DNA from: Rhodospirillales bacterium
GTDB taxonomy: Bacteria > Pseudomonadota > Alphaproteobacteria > Rhodospirillales > Casp-alpha2
Direction of reading: 5' to 3'
Length of the DNA stretch: 7,219 bases
NCBI GenBank assembly: GCA_030727885.1
Contig: JANRAT010000002.1
Coordinates: 5,123 to 12,341 of the forward strand
Notes under the pieces: model-generated
Database searches by the model: none
What the model was told of the DNA's origin: nothing
The model's input: the letters and a program-made list of their open reading frames with translations, nothing else
Position numbers and translations under genes: made by a program
Shown: positions 1-5,637 of the stretch, piece by piece
Layout of the letters: every line of letters starts with the position of its first letter
How positions within the stretch are numbered: position 1 is the stretch's first letter

Positions 1-1
1 C

Positions 2-508
2 GGACCCTCGGCGGTGACCAACGCGCTGGTTCTGGCGGGTCTGCCGACCGACCGTTTCATGTATTGCGGCTTCCCGCCGCCCAAGCAGGGCAAGCGCCGG
101 ACCTGGCTGGGCGGCGTGCTTGCCGTCGATGCGACGCTGGTGTTTTTGGAATCGCCGCAACGACTGGCATCCTCGCTCGCCGACATGGCCGATGTGCTGG
201 GTCCACGTGTCGCCTGCGTAACCCGTGAAATGACCAAGATGTTTGAAGAGGTCCGCCACGGCACGTTGACGGAACTGGCTGCCCATTACGCTGAAGCCGG
301 CGCACCAAAAGGCGAAGTGACCCTGGTTGTCGGCGGACCTGAAAACGATGCGGCACCGGATAACAATGATATTGATGCCCGTCTCCGCAACGCGCTGCAG
401 AACCAAAGTGTGCGCGAGGCATCACAGCGCATCGCCATGGAAACGGGATTGCCCCGTCGTGACATCTATAACCGCGCCCTCGTCCTGAAGGCCGAAATCG
501 ACGCATGA
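2..508 (+). CDS. rsmI: 16S rRNA (cytidine1402-2'-O)-methyltransferase RsmI, 3' part (5' end outside window)
   Basis: RsmI uses S-adenosylmethionine to 2'-O-methylate C1402 in the decoding centre of 16S rRNA, in the cytoplasm. The reading frame is open from base 2 and begins GPSAVTNALVLAGLPTDRF, which matches the GPxAxxxALxxSGLPxDRF segment of the tetrapyrrole-methylase fold. Further family marks are GFPPPKQGKRR, VFLESPQRL, REMTKMFEEVRHGTL and the KGEVTLVVGG strand that ends the catalytic fold. The last 45 or so residues (VREASQRIAMETGLPRRDIYNRAL) form the small C-terminal HTH-like domain. About 168 residues are present, against roughly 286 in E. coli, so about 40% is missing upstream. The GTG at 14 is an internal codon, not the start. 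The stop codon overlaps the yraN start (ATGA), implying translational coupling. Family assignment is firm. Confidence 0.96.
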   Translation, partial: GPSAVTNALVLAGLPTDRFMYCGFPPPKQGKRRTWLGGVLAVDATLVFLESPQRLASSLADMADVLGPRVACVTREMTKMFEEVRHGTLTELAAHYAEAGAPKGEVTLVVGGPENDAAPDNNDIDARLRNALQNQSVREASQRIAMETGLPRRDIYNRALVLKAEIDA

Positions 509-867
509 GCAAAGACCGGCGCGAACGGGCAAACCGACGCGGCCATACCGGCGAGTGGCTGGCAGCATGGACCCTGCGTCTCAAGGGGTACACGATCCTT
601 GAACGGGGCTATCGATGCCCGCAGGGCGAGATTGATATAATTGCCAAACGCTTGAATACGGTGGTCTTCGTCGAGGTCAAGGCGCGCGACACGTATACTG
701 ACGCCGTAAACGCGGTCAGTGCCCAGCAACGCCGGCGCATCACACGTGCGGCCCTGCACTATATTTCCCATCACCCGGCGCTTGCCGGATGTGATCTGCG
801 CTTCGACGTCATCGCAATTCTGCCTTATTCATGGCCTAGGCATTTGGAAGATACCTGGCAGGATTAG
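505..867 (+). CDS. yraN: YraN family protein (UPF0102), nuclease-like fold
   Basis: This is a small cytoplasmic protein of the YraN/UPF0102 family, which has a restriction-endonuclease-like fold; its cellular role is not well established. At 120 residues it has the usual family length. The N-terminus is basic (MSKDRRERANRRG) and is followed by the conserved G16-E17. The core reads GYRCPQGEIDIIA (residues 35-47) and then VVFVEVKAR (53-61). E17, D44, E57 and K59 together give the E...D...ExK pattern expected of a metal-dependent nuclease active site. SAQQRRRITRAALHYI and the closing LRFDVIAI strand are also typical. The ATG overlaps the rsmI stop by 4 bases, and this rsmI-yraN adjacency is very common in proteobacteria. 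Nothing is truncated. Family is near certain; biochemical activity is inferred only. Confidence 0.94.
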   Translation: MSKDRRERANRRGHTGEWLAAWTLRLKGYTILERGYRCPQGEIDIIAKRLNTVVFVEVKARDTYTDAVNAVSAQQRRRITRAALHYISHHPALAGCDLRFDVIAILPYSWPRHLEDTWQD

Positions 868-892
868 GGCTGGGATGTTTGTCTGCCCTCGT

Positions 893-920
893 TTGACTTC
901 TGCACGTGCCGATAAACAAT
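893..920 (+). promoter_or_regulatory. Candidate sigma70-type promoter ahead of the dolP-like gene
   Basis: TTGACT (893-898, 5 of 6 to TTGACA) is followed after 16 bases by AACAAT (915-920, 4 of 6 to TATAAT). It lies in the 131-base gap between yraN and the BON lipoprotein and would give a leader of about 70 bases. A second possibility in the same gap is TTGCCA (934-939) with TATTCG (958-963) at 18 bases. E. coli dolP is sigmaE-controlled, but I see no convincing sigmaE-type site here. Assignment by eye only. Confidence 0.3.
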
Positions 921-998
921 TCCGCCCTGACCTTTGCCATCATCAATGCTAAAAGTGTATTCGTGTCACAGAAGAAAATACGAAAGGAAAAAACCTTC

Positions 999-1619
999 AT
1001 GATTTCCAGAACCCTCCCGCAGAGTGCACAGCGCCTGTCCGGCTTATGTATTGCACTGCTTTGCGCCGTTTCCATCCTGCCGCTTGGCGGGTGTGTCGGC
1101 ATGGTTGTCGGCGGCGCCGCAACAGCGGGCGTCGCGGCCTATCAGGAACGTGGTATTGCAGGCGTTGCAGAAGATACTGCTACAGCGACCCGCATTCGCG
1201 CCAAGCTGCTTGAAACAGATAAAAACCTGTTCGGCGATATCGGGATTGAGGTTTATGAAGGTCGCGTCCTGATGACCGGGCGCGTTCCGACCGAAGACAT
1301 GCGGGCGAGTGCGGTTCGCATTGCGTGGAGTGTGCCCAACGTCAAGGACGTCATCAATGAAGTGCAGGTCAGCGCCAATCCGCTCAGCGACATGGCCAAC
1401 GACACGTGGATTACCACGCAGTTGAAAACCAAGATGACTCTCGACGAGCATATACTCGCCATCAACTATTCGATCGAAACGGTTGGCGCCGTCATCTATC
1501 TGATCGGCATCGCCCAGGATCAGCCCGAACTTGACCGCGTGCTGAATCACGCCCGGTCCATCAAGTACGTAAAGCGGGTCGTCAATCACGTCAGGATCAA
1601 GGGGCCCAAAGCATCGTGA
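999..1619 (+). CDS. dolP: Dual-BON-domain outer-membrane lipoprotein, DolP/YraP-like
   Basis: This is a predicted lipoprotein with two BON (phospholipid-binding) domains. E. coli DolP sits on the inner face of the outer membrane and supports envelope integrity. I place the start at the ATG at 999, because GAAAGGAAA (982-990) lies 8 bases upstream and a proper signal peptide follows; the frame stays open back to 906, but that adds an unlikely N-terminus. Residues 1-31 are a signal peptide (hydrophobic LCIALLCAVSILPLGG) ending in a lipobox LGGC, with C32 as the lipidated residue. A glycine/alanine-rich segment follows. BON1 spans about 61-125 (EVYEGRVLMTGRVP) and BON2 about 134-201. BON2 opens with NDTWITTQLKTKM, closely matching the NDTWITT of E. 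coli DolP, and ends VKRVVNHVRI. The length of 206 compares with 191 in E. coli. The neighbourhood (rsmI, yraN) matches the E. coli yra cluster, supporting orthology. The stop overlaps the next start. Confidence 0.85.
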   Translation: MISRTLPQSAQRLSGLCIALLCAVSILPLGGCVGMVVGGAATAGVAAYQERGIAGVAEDTATATRIRAKLLETDKNLFGDIGIEVYEGRVLMTGRVPTEDMRASAVRIAWSVPNVKDVINEVQVSANPLSDMANDTWITTQLKTKMTLDEHILAINYSIETVGAVIYLIGIAQDQPELDRVLNHARSIKYVKRVVNHVRIKGPKAS

Positions 1620-2455
1620 TGACCCGCGGTGATATCCTCGATCAGCTGACCCGTTACGGACTGGGCAATGAACCCAAGCTGCAACTGGCAGACGTTGCTT
1701 TGCTGATCGGTGCTGTCGACCGCCCGTCGTTGCCGCTCGACCGTTATCATCGGCATCTTGAAAAACTGAGCGAAAAAGTCGGCGACTATGCCCGGATCAC
1801 CGAAGGTCCGGTGCCGGTCGCCGTGATGATCGACGGGTTGCGTCAGGTGCTGTCCAGACATTACGGCTATGGTGGTGGTGAGTCCGGTGGCACTGATGAA
1901 GACTGCTTTGATCTGACCCGTGTGATCGACAGCCGGACCGGATCAAGTAACGCCCTGTCCATTGTATATGCCGCAGCGGCACGCAGGCTTGGCTGGCAGG
2001 TCGATCTCATTCATATTCCGGGCCGTATACTTGTCCGCCTTGAATCCCAGAGCGAGCGGTTGATTGCCGACCCGCTTGGGGATGGACAGACCCTCGAGCC
2101 CGCCGACATTCGTGCGCATCTGAAATCCTTCGACGGCAATCAGGCAGAACTGACACCGGGCAGCCTGAAGGTTCTGGATGATCGTCAGGCGCTGTTGAAA
2201 TTACTGGCCGGACGCAAATCGATTCTGTTGCGGAGCAAGCGTCTTGAGGATGCCGCCGTCGTACTCGACGTGTCGCTCCGGATTGCCCCCGAAGAACCGA
2301 GCCTGTGGCGGGAGAGCGGTCTGCTCAATGCCAGACTTGACCGGATCGAAGCCGCCGTCGATGCCCTCGAAGAATATCTCCGGTTGGGCGCCGGCGAACA
2401 GGCGCGCTATAATACCACAATCCTCTTGCAGGAACTGCGCACCCGCCTCACATAA
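1619..2455 (+). CDS. SirB1-like protein: transglutaminase-like core plus TPR region
   Basis: The protein resembles the SirB1 family (Transglut_core2 followed by a TPR module), cytoplasmic proteins of unclear biochemical role. It starts either at ATG 1619 (TGATG overlap with the dolP stop, 278 residues) or at GTG 1616 (4-base overlap, 279 residues); GGATCAAGGGG at 1594-1604 could serve either as ribosome site. Numbering from the ATG: residues 20-60 form the helical N-terminus (ADVALLIGAVDRPSLPLDRY). Residues 99-141 carry the family core, LTRVIDSRTGSSNALSIVYAAAARRLG and then IHIPGRILVRLE. ADPLGDGQTL follows, and the last 90 or so residues are TPR-like helices (LLAGRKSILLRSKRLEDAAVVLDVSLRIAPEEPSLWRESG, AVDALEEYLRL). 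The usual PGHFLVR motif reads PGRILVR, so the conserved histidine is arginine (R136), and the usual DPxNSxL region is poorly kept. It is a divergent member, close to the E. coli length (about 269). Confidence 0.8.
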   Translation: MTRGDILDQLTRYGLGNEPKLQLADVALLIGAVDRPSLPLDRYHRHLEKLSEKVGDYARITEGPVPVAVMIDGLRQVLSRHYGYGGGESGGTDEDCFDLTRVIDSRTGSSNALSIVYAAAARRLGWQVDLIHIPGRILVRLESQSERLIADPLGDGQTLEPADIRAHLKSFDGNQAELTPGSLKVLDDRQALLKLLAGRKSILLRSKRLEDAAVVLDVSLRIAPEEPSLWRESGLLNARLDRIEAAVDALEEYLRLGAGEQARYNTTILLQELRTRLT

Positions 2456-2498
2456 CAGGGTGATGCCGTAAAGGAACAACCCACCTTAAGGAAATGCC

Positions 2499-3440
2499 AT
2501 GACCCTAAACGTTGCGATCCAGATGGATCACGTCAGCTCCATCGACATCAACGGTGACAGCACCTTTGTCATGGGGCTGGAAGCACAAAAGCGCGGCTAC
2601 AATCTTTATCATTATGTCCCGGGCAAACTGTCACTGTCCAATGGACGCGTGCTGGCCGAGGCCGAGCCGATGACACTGAAGCGTGAACGTGGCAACCATT
2701 ACACCCTTGGTGAAACACGAACCCTTGATCTTATCAAGGATGCCGATGTCGTGCTGATGCGCCAGGACCCACCGTTTGATATGGCCTATATTACGGCCAC
2801 TCATATTCTCGAGCAGATCCACCCTGAAACCCTCGTCGTCAATGATCCGCGTGAAGTGCGCAACGCACCTGAAAAACTGTTCGTCACGCACTTTCCGGAA
2901 TTCATGCCGCCAACGCTGATCGCGTCCGACCGCAAACAGATTCTGGCGTTCCGCGAAGAGCACAAGGACATCATCATAAAGCCGCTTTACGGCAACGGTG
3001 GTGCCGGCGTGTTTCATATCAAACCGGGTGACGAGAATCTGAATTCGCTTTTGGAAGTGTTCGCCGGACTGTACCGCGAGCCGATCATCGCCCAGGCTTA
3101 TCTGAAAGACGTCCGCGCCGGCGACAAGCGGATCATCCTGATTGACGGCGAAATTGCCGGTGCCACCAACCGGGTGCCGATGGAAGGCGAAGCGCGCTCC
3201 AACATGCATGTCGGCGGCAAAGCCGTAAAGTCAGAGATCACTGACAGCGAGCGCGACATCTGTGCAGCGATCGGACCAGAGCTGAAAAAGCGCGGATTGA
3301 TTTTTGTCGGCATCGACGTCATCGGCGGCTACATGACCGAGATCAACGTTACCTCACCGACCGGGCTGCAGGAAATCAACCGCTTCGACGATGTCTGCCT
3401 TGAAGCCGATATCTGGGATGCGATTGAATCCAAGCTCTGA
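2499..3440 (+). CDS. gshB: Glutathione synthetase
   Basis: GshB catalyses ATP-dependent joining of gamma-glutamylcysteine and glycine to form glutathione in the cytosol, the second step of the pathway. It is full length at 313 residues (E. coli 316). The N-terminal domain includes [19 protein letters not shown] (15-33) and [19 protein letters not shown] (87-105). [15 protein letters not shown] (113-127) leads into the ATP-grasp domain, with [15 protein letters not shown] (158-172), [18 protein letters not shown], and the C-terminal metal-binding ExNVTSPTG segment (E281, N283 to G289). The ATG at 2499 has AAGGAA (2488-2493) ahead at a good distance. It follows the SirB1-like gene after 43 bases without an evident terminator, so it is probably co-transcribed. 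In many alphaproteobacteria, as I recall, gshB lies directly between yraN and comM; here other genes intervene on both sides. All expected motifs are intact. Confidence 0.97.
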   Translation: MTLNVAIQMDHVSSIDINGDSTFVMGLEAQKRGYNLYHYVPGKLSLSNGRVLAEAEPMTLKRERGNHYTLGETRTLDLIKDADVVLMRQDPPFDMAYITATHILEQIHPETLVVNDPREVRNAPEKLFVTHFPEFMPPTLIASDRKQILAFREEHKDIIIKPLYGNGGAGVFHIKPGDENLNSLLEVFAGLYREPIIAQAYLKDVRAGDKRIILIDGEIAGATNRVPMEGEARSNMHVGGKAVKSEITDSERDICAAIGPELKKRGLIFVGIDVIGGYMTEINVTSPTGLQEINRFDDVCLEADIWDAIESKL

Positions 3441-3445
3441 GGCAC

Positions 3446-3465
3446 GCTGCATATAGCTGCATATA
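3446..3465. repeat. Perfect 10-base tandem duplication after gshB
   Basis: GCTGCATATA occurs twice back to back, starting 6 bases after the gshB stop codon. It looks like a simple local duplication; no function is evident. Confidence 0.8.
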
Positions 3466-3487
3466 AACGCCTTCATCCTGTAAAAGC

Positions 3488-3515
3488 CGTCATCCTGAAC
3501 TTGATTCAGGATCCA
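3488..3515. repeat. Short palindromic repeat element (type 1), candidate dispersed repeat
   Basis: ATCCTGAA (3492-3499) and TTCAGGAT (3505-3512) are perfect inverted repeats around a 5-base loop CTTGA. From memory, the CATCCTGAAC-TTGATTCAGGATCC core is a frequently recurring intergenic element in alphaproteobacterial genomes; that was not checked here. It lies in the convergent gshB/arfB gap. It could form an RNA hairpin in transcripts from either side, but no T run follows on either strand, so it is not a canonical terminator. Confidence 0.6.
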
Positions 3516-3521
3516 TAATGC

Positions 3522-3569
3522 CCCCCTCACCTAACCTCTCCCCCTTCAAGGGGGAGAGGAATAAACAGA
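3522..3569. repeat. Second palindromic repeat element (type 2), perfect 12-bp stem
   Basis: CCTCTCCCCCTT (3535-3546) and AAGGGGGAGAGG (3548-3559) are perfectly complementary around a single C at 3547. The flank CCCCTCACCTAA just before it belongs to a widespread proteobacterial intergenic repeat as I remember it; this was not verified. The pyrimidine/purine arms make a very stable hairpin in RNA from either strand, placed 14 to 38 bases beyond the arfB stop and about 95 bases beyond gshB. A transcription-blocking or RNA-end-protecting role between the converging genes is inference. Confidence 0.65.
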
Positions 3570-3572
3570 TGA

Positions 3573-3995
3573 TCACTCGTCCCGCGACACCGAACCGCGA
3601 CCTTTTTTGATCGCGCTTTGATGTTTCTTTGATTCAAGGCGGCGTCTCTTTTCCGCTTTCGGTGTTTTGGTCGGGCGACGATGCTTCGGCGGTTCAGCGG
3701 CATCCCTGACAAGATCGATCAGGCGATCCACTGCATCTTTACGATTAAGTTCCTGAGTACGGAACTGCCGGGCCGTGATGACGATAATGCCGTCTGCCGT
3801 CATGCGCCGACCGGCCAGTGTCTTCAGGCGCAGAAACTGCGCATTGCTGAGGGCCGGTGAGAGCCGGGCGTCAAAACGCAGCTGCACCGCGCTTGCGGTC
3901 TTGTTGACCTTTTGGCCGCCGGGTCCGGGCGAGCGGATAAACCGTTCCTCGATCTCGCTGTCGGCGATGCTGATATTCGGTGTGATCTCGATCAT
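3573..3995 (-). CDS. arfB: Alternative ribosome-rescue factor ArfB (peptidyl-tRNA hydrolase)
   Basis: ArfB (YaeJ) enters ribosomes stalled on mRNAs without a stop codon and hydrolyses the peptidyl-tRNA. The protein is 140 residues, the same length as E. coli ArfB, and aligns from the first residues (MIEITPNISI against MIVISRHVAI). The release-factor-type catalytic loop is RSPGPGGQKVNK, with GGQ at 26-28. It is followed by AVQLRFD, DGIIVITARQFRTQELNRKDAVDRL, and a lysine/arginine-rich C-terminal tail (about 104-136: HRRPTKTPKAEKRRR, ESKKHQSAIKKGRG) that would occupy the empty mRNA channel. The GGQ, the short length and the tail distinguish it from RF1/RF2. No clear Shine-Dalgarno sequence precedes the ATG. 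It is 63 bases downstream of the STAS-like gene on the same strand and could share its transcript. Confidence 0.95.
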   Translation of the reverse strand: MIEITPNISIADSEIEERFIRSPGPGGQKVNKTASAVQLRFDARLSPALSNAQFLRLKTLAGRRMTADGIIVITARQFRTQELNRKDAVDRLIDLVRDAAEPPKHRRPTKTPKAEKRRRLESKKHQSAIKKGRGSVSRDE

Positions 3996-4058
3996 GGAAT
4001 GGTTTTAACACCTGTGCCCCGATACCGATCTAAAAAAATAATTTGTCCGTGAAAGCGG

Positions 4059-4487
4059 CTATTCCTGAGGCTGAGGATTTAGCCATCCTTCTGACACCCA
4101 GGCATAACCCTCATCATGCGATACAAAGATACGAAGGCCTTCATCAATACCGATAATCGCTTCTTTGAATTTTACATAAAAATGCCCGGCTATCTGAGCC
4201 TCCATGTTTTCACCAATGATCAGTGCCCGTCGACCACGCCGCGGACCCCTGACTTTGAGCCATGATAACACTTTGCGTATTTCGTCTGACCAGTCAGACT
4301 CGGGCGGCTTGAAATCTTGCAGATCGACGATAACCGGTTGATCCGGGTTAAAGGTTTTCTGGTCCGACTGCTGCTTTTCCTGAACGTGGGTCAGCCAATC
4401 ATCCGTATTGAACAAACCGGCAAAGCGAAGAATGAGAACACCGTTAGAATCGACTGTTGAATCGCATTCAAAGTTACCACTCGACAA
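4059..4487 (-). CDS. Small acidic STAS/SpoIIAA-like protein of unknown function (TTG start)
   Basis: I do not recognise a named gene. The 142-residue product has no signal peptide or membrane segment and is acidic at the N-terminus. Its strand/helix pattern suggests a STAS or SpoIIAA-like alpha/beta fold: GVLILRFAGLFNTDDWL (strand then helix, about 16-32), PVIVDLQDFKPPESDW (strand plus loop), RRALIIGENMEAQIAGHFYVKF (strand then helix), LRIFVSHDEGYAWVSEGWL (final strand then helix). The last part resembles the end of STAS-like proteins, where the terminal helix follows 'F.s.eeA..WL'. The start must be TTG at 4487: a TAA lies 8 codons upstream and no ATG or GTG comes before M95 or so. GGGGGA (4496-4501, read on the minus strand) lies about 8 bases ahead. 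Base composition is visibly lower in GC than the lysR and PLP-enzyme genes. Fold assignment is tentative; existence as a gene is likely. Confidence 0.7.
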   Translation of the reverse strand: MSSGNFECDSTVDSNGVLILRFAGLFNTDDWLTHVQEKQQSDQKTFNPDQPVIVDLQDFKPPESDWSDEIRKVLSWLKVRGPRRGRRALIIGENMEAQIAGHFYVKFKEAIIGIDEGLRIFVSHDEGYAWVSEGWLNPQPQE

Positions 4488-4522
4488 ACTTTTTATCCCC
4501 CAGGTGCCTTAACGAAGCGCCG

Positions 4523-4558
4523 AATGTGTAACAACAAATAAATGCGTAACAACAAATA
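4523..4558. repeat. 18-base tandem repeat, two copies, upstream of the TTG-start gene
   Basis: AATGTGTAACAACAAATA (4523-4540) is followed immediately by AATGCGTAACAACAAATA (4541-4558), with one T/C difference. The repeat sits 36 to 71 bases upstream of the TTG start of the STAS-like gene. On that strand it reads as repeats containing TTTGTTGTTAC. An 18-base period is close to two helical turns, so paired protein sites are possible, but a chance duplication is equally possible. Confidence 0.85.
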
Positions 4559-4625
4559 ATTGTCCTATCAAGAGCTTAAACACTGTCAGTAGGCGCTGGA
4601 ACAAGACACGCGAATATCCTCAGTT

Positions 4626-5513
4626 CTATGAGCCTATTTCATTGCCGAGCCAGCCAATAAATGCAGCAAGCGGGCTGTCGACTACTGGTTGATCCCGTGT
4701 CACGACAGAATATGCGATCTCGATCGGTGTTCTGAAGCGTCCCGCAAAAGGTTCGATAAGGCGCCCGTCCCGGAGTTCATCTGCGCACAGAAAATCGCTT
4801 TCCAAAATCACGCCGACACCGCGGATCGCCGCATCAATCGCCAAAGTCGAGCGTTCAACCGACAGCTCGCGCCGTACCGTCAGATCGCTGAACCCGAACA
4901 TCGTCATCCAGTCACGCCACGGTAACCGGTTGCGGGCGTGGATCAGAACATGGCTGGCAAGCTGTCTGGGCTCATCCAGCGGAACACCGCTCGCTAACAA
5001 TCCAGGTGCACAAAGAACAGTCATCCGTTCCATGATTTCATGATGGACGACAAGGCCCTTGTCCGGCGGTGGGCCATAAAATATGCCGACGTCCGCTTCA
5101 CCGAAGCGGGGGCGGTCTGCCGAGGTCTCAACACGTATCCTGAGATCGGGATTCCGCCTTAGAAAACCGTCCAGCTTCGGCATCAGCCATTTTGCGGCAA
5201 GGCTCGGTGCTGCAACCACCGTCAGCACACTGCTGCCACCCAGATCGGCGATGCCCTCGGATGCCTGCACCAGAAGCTTCAAGGCTTCATTGACCCGCCG
5301 CCAGTACAGCGTCCCCGGTTCGCTCAACGACAGTCGTCGACCCTGCCGGTCGAACAGCCTTACCCGGAGCGTTTGTTCAAGATTTGTTATCTGATGGCTG
5401 ATCGCGGAGGGCGTTACGAACAGCTCTTCCGCCGCGGCCTTGAAACTGCCCAGCCTGGCTGCCGCCTCGAAGGCGCGGATCGCGTTGAAGGAAGGCAAAT
5501 GTGTCACTGACAT
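4626..5513 (-). CDS. LysR-type transcriptional regulator, GcvA-like subfamily
   Basis: This is a DNA-binding regulator of 295 residues, normal for the family. The N-terminal winged HTH reads LPSFNAIRAFEAAARLGSFKAAAEELF (6-32) and VTPSAISHQITNLEQTLRVRLFDR (33-56). The LPSFNALRAFEAAAR opening and the PSAISHQI recognition helix are characteristic of the GcvA/AmpR-like branch. A linker helix of about 58-88 leads into a two-lobed effector-binding domain (about 92-290; SVLTVVAAPSLAAKWLMPKL, VGIFYGPPPDKGLV, IRGVGVILESDFL). The gene diverges from the PLP-enzyme gene with a 124-base shared gap carrying dyad repeats, the classical arrangement in which the regulator controls its neighbour and represses itself. 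The ATG at 5513 has no Shine-Dalgarno sequence and a -10-like box only 8 bases ahead. The effector is unknown; amino-acid-type ligands are common in this branch. Confidence 0.93.
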   Translation of the reverse strand: MSVTHLPSFNAIRAFEAAARLGSFKAAAEELFVTPSAISHQITNLEQTLRVRLFDRQGRRLSLSEPGTLYWRRVNEALKLLVQASEGIADLGGSSVLTVVAAPSLAAKWLMPKLDGFLRRNPDLRIRVETSADRPRFGEADVGIFYGPPPDKGLVVHHEIMERMTVLCAPGLLASGVPLDEPRQLASHVLIHARNRLPWRDWMTMFGFSDLTVRRELSVERSTLAIDAAIRGVGVILESDFLCADELRDGRLIEPFAGRFRTPIEIAYSVVTRDQPVVDSPLAAFIGWLGNEIGS

Positions 5514-5521
5514 GTTGGCAT

Positions 5522-5549
5522 ATTATCGTGAATTTAATTCATCTAACAG
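5522..5549 (-). promoter_or_regulatory. Candidate lysR promoter, implying an almost leaderless mRNA
   Basis: Read on the minus strand, CTGTTA (5549-5544; 3 of 6 to TTGACA) is followed after 16 bases by GATAAT (5527-5522; 5 of 6 to TATAAT). The -10 box ends 8 bases before the ATG at 5513, so transcription would begin at or next to the start codon, which fits the absence of a Shine-Dalgarno sequence. The promoter overlaps the dyad operator, consistent with autorepression. Prediction by eye. Confidence 0.4.
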
Positions 5550-5561
5550 ATGAAAATTCAC
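5528..5561. promoter_or_regulatory. Interrupted dyad, probable LysR-type operator
   Basis: The left arm is GTGAATTTAATTCATC (5528-5543) and the right arm GATGAAAATTCAC (5549-5561), around TAACA. The reverse complement of the right arm equals the left arm apart from three extra bases in the left. Nested within are the perfect 13-base palindrome TGAATT-T-AATTCA (5529-5541) and TTCATC-TAACA-GATGAA (5538-5554). Position between divergent lysR and its likely target, overlapping the lysR promoter and about 60-90 bases ahead of the predicted PLP-gene transcription start, fits a LysR primary binding site. The GTGAATT box recurs at 5625-5631, next to the PLP-gene start codon. Confidence 0.6.
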
Positions 5562-5607
5562 CATTTTGCCTAAAAATCACCAGGTGTTAGCATCTACCAA
5601 CGTCAAT

Positions 5608-5625
5608 TATAAGCCTTAACAGGAG
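5608..5625 (+). promoter_or_regulatory. Candidate -10 box and ribosome-binding site of the PLP-enzyme gene
   Basis: TATAAG (5608-5613) matches the -10 consensus at 5 of 6, while the expected -35 area (TGTTAG at 5585-5590) is poor, as is usual for promoters that need a LysR activator. A further small palindrome CACC-A-GGTG (5578-5586) lies just there. AGGAG (5621-5625) is 12 bases before the ATG, a rather long spacing, and is fused to a GTGAATT box. Confidence 0.45.
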
Positions 5626-5637
5626 TGAATTAAACTC

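Noticed and set aside
14..16. GTG at 14 as the start of the first gene
   Set aside because: The frame is open through the window edge and the residues before it (GPSA) are conserved in RsmI, so the gene is simply cut.
857..887. GGCAG...CTGCC hairpin after yraN
   Set aside because: A 5-bp stem around a loop of more than 20 bases, with no following T run, is likely to be chance.
906..998. Longer start for the BON lipoprotein at 906
   Set aside because: The extension adds 31 residues before a normal signal peptide, which would spoil lipoprotein export, and ATG 999 has a good ribosome site at a proper distance.
2631..3209. Long antisense open frames opposite gshB, rsmI, dolP and the PLP gene
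   Set aside because: They lie fully opposite well-recognised genes, show no family motifs and are expected in GC-rich DNA.
4032..4061. Possible intrinsic terminator of the STAS-like gene (seven-T run on the minus strand)
   Set aside because: Only a 3-bp stem (CCG...CGG) can be formed ahead of the T run, too weak to call.
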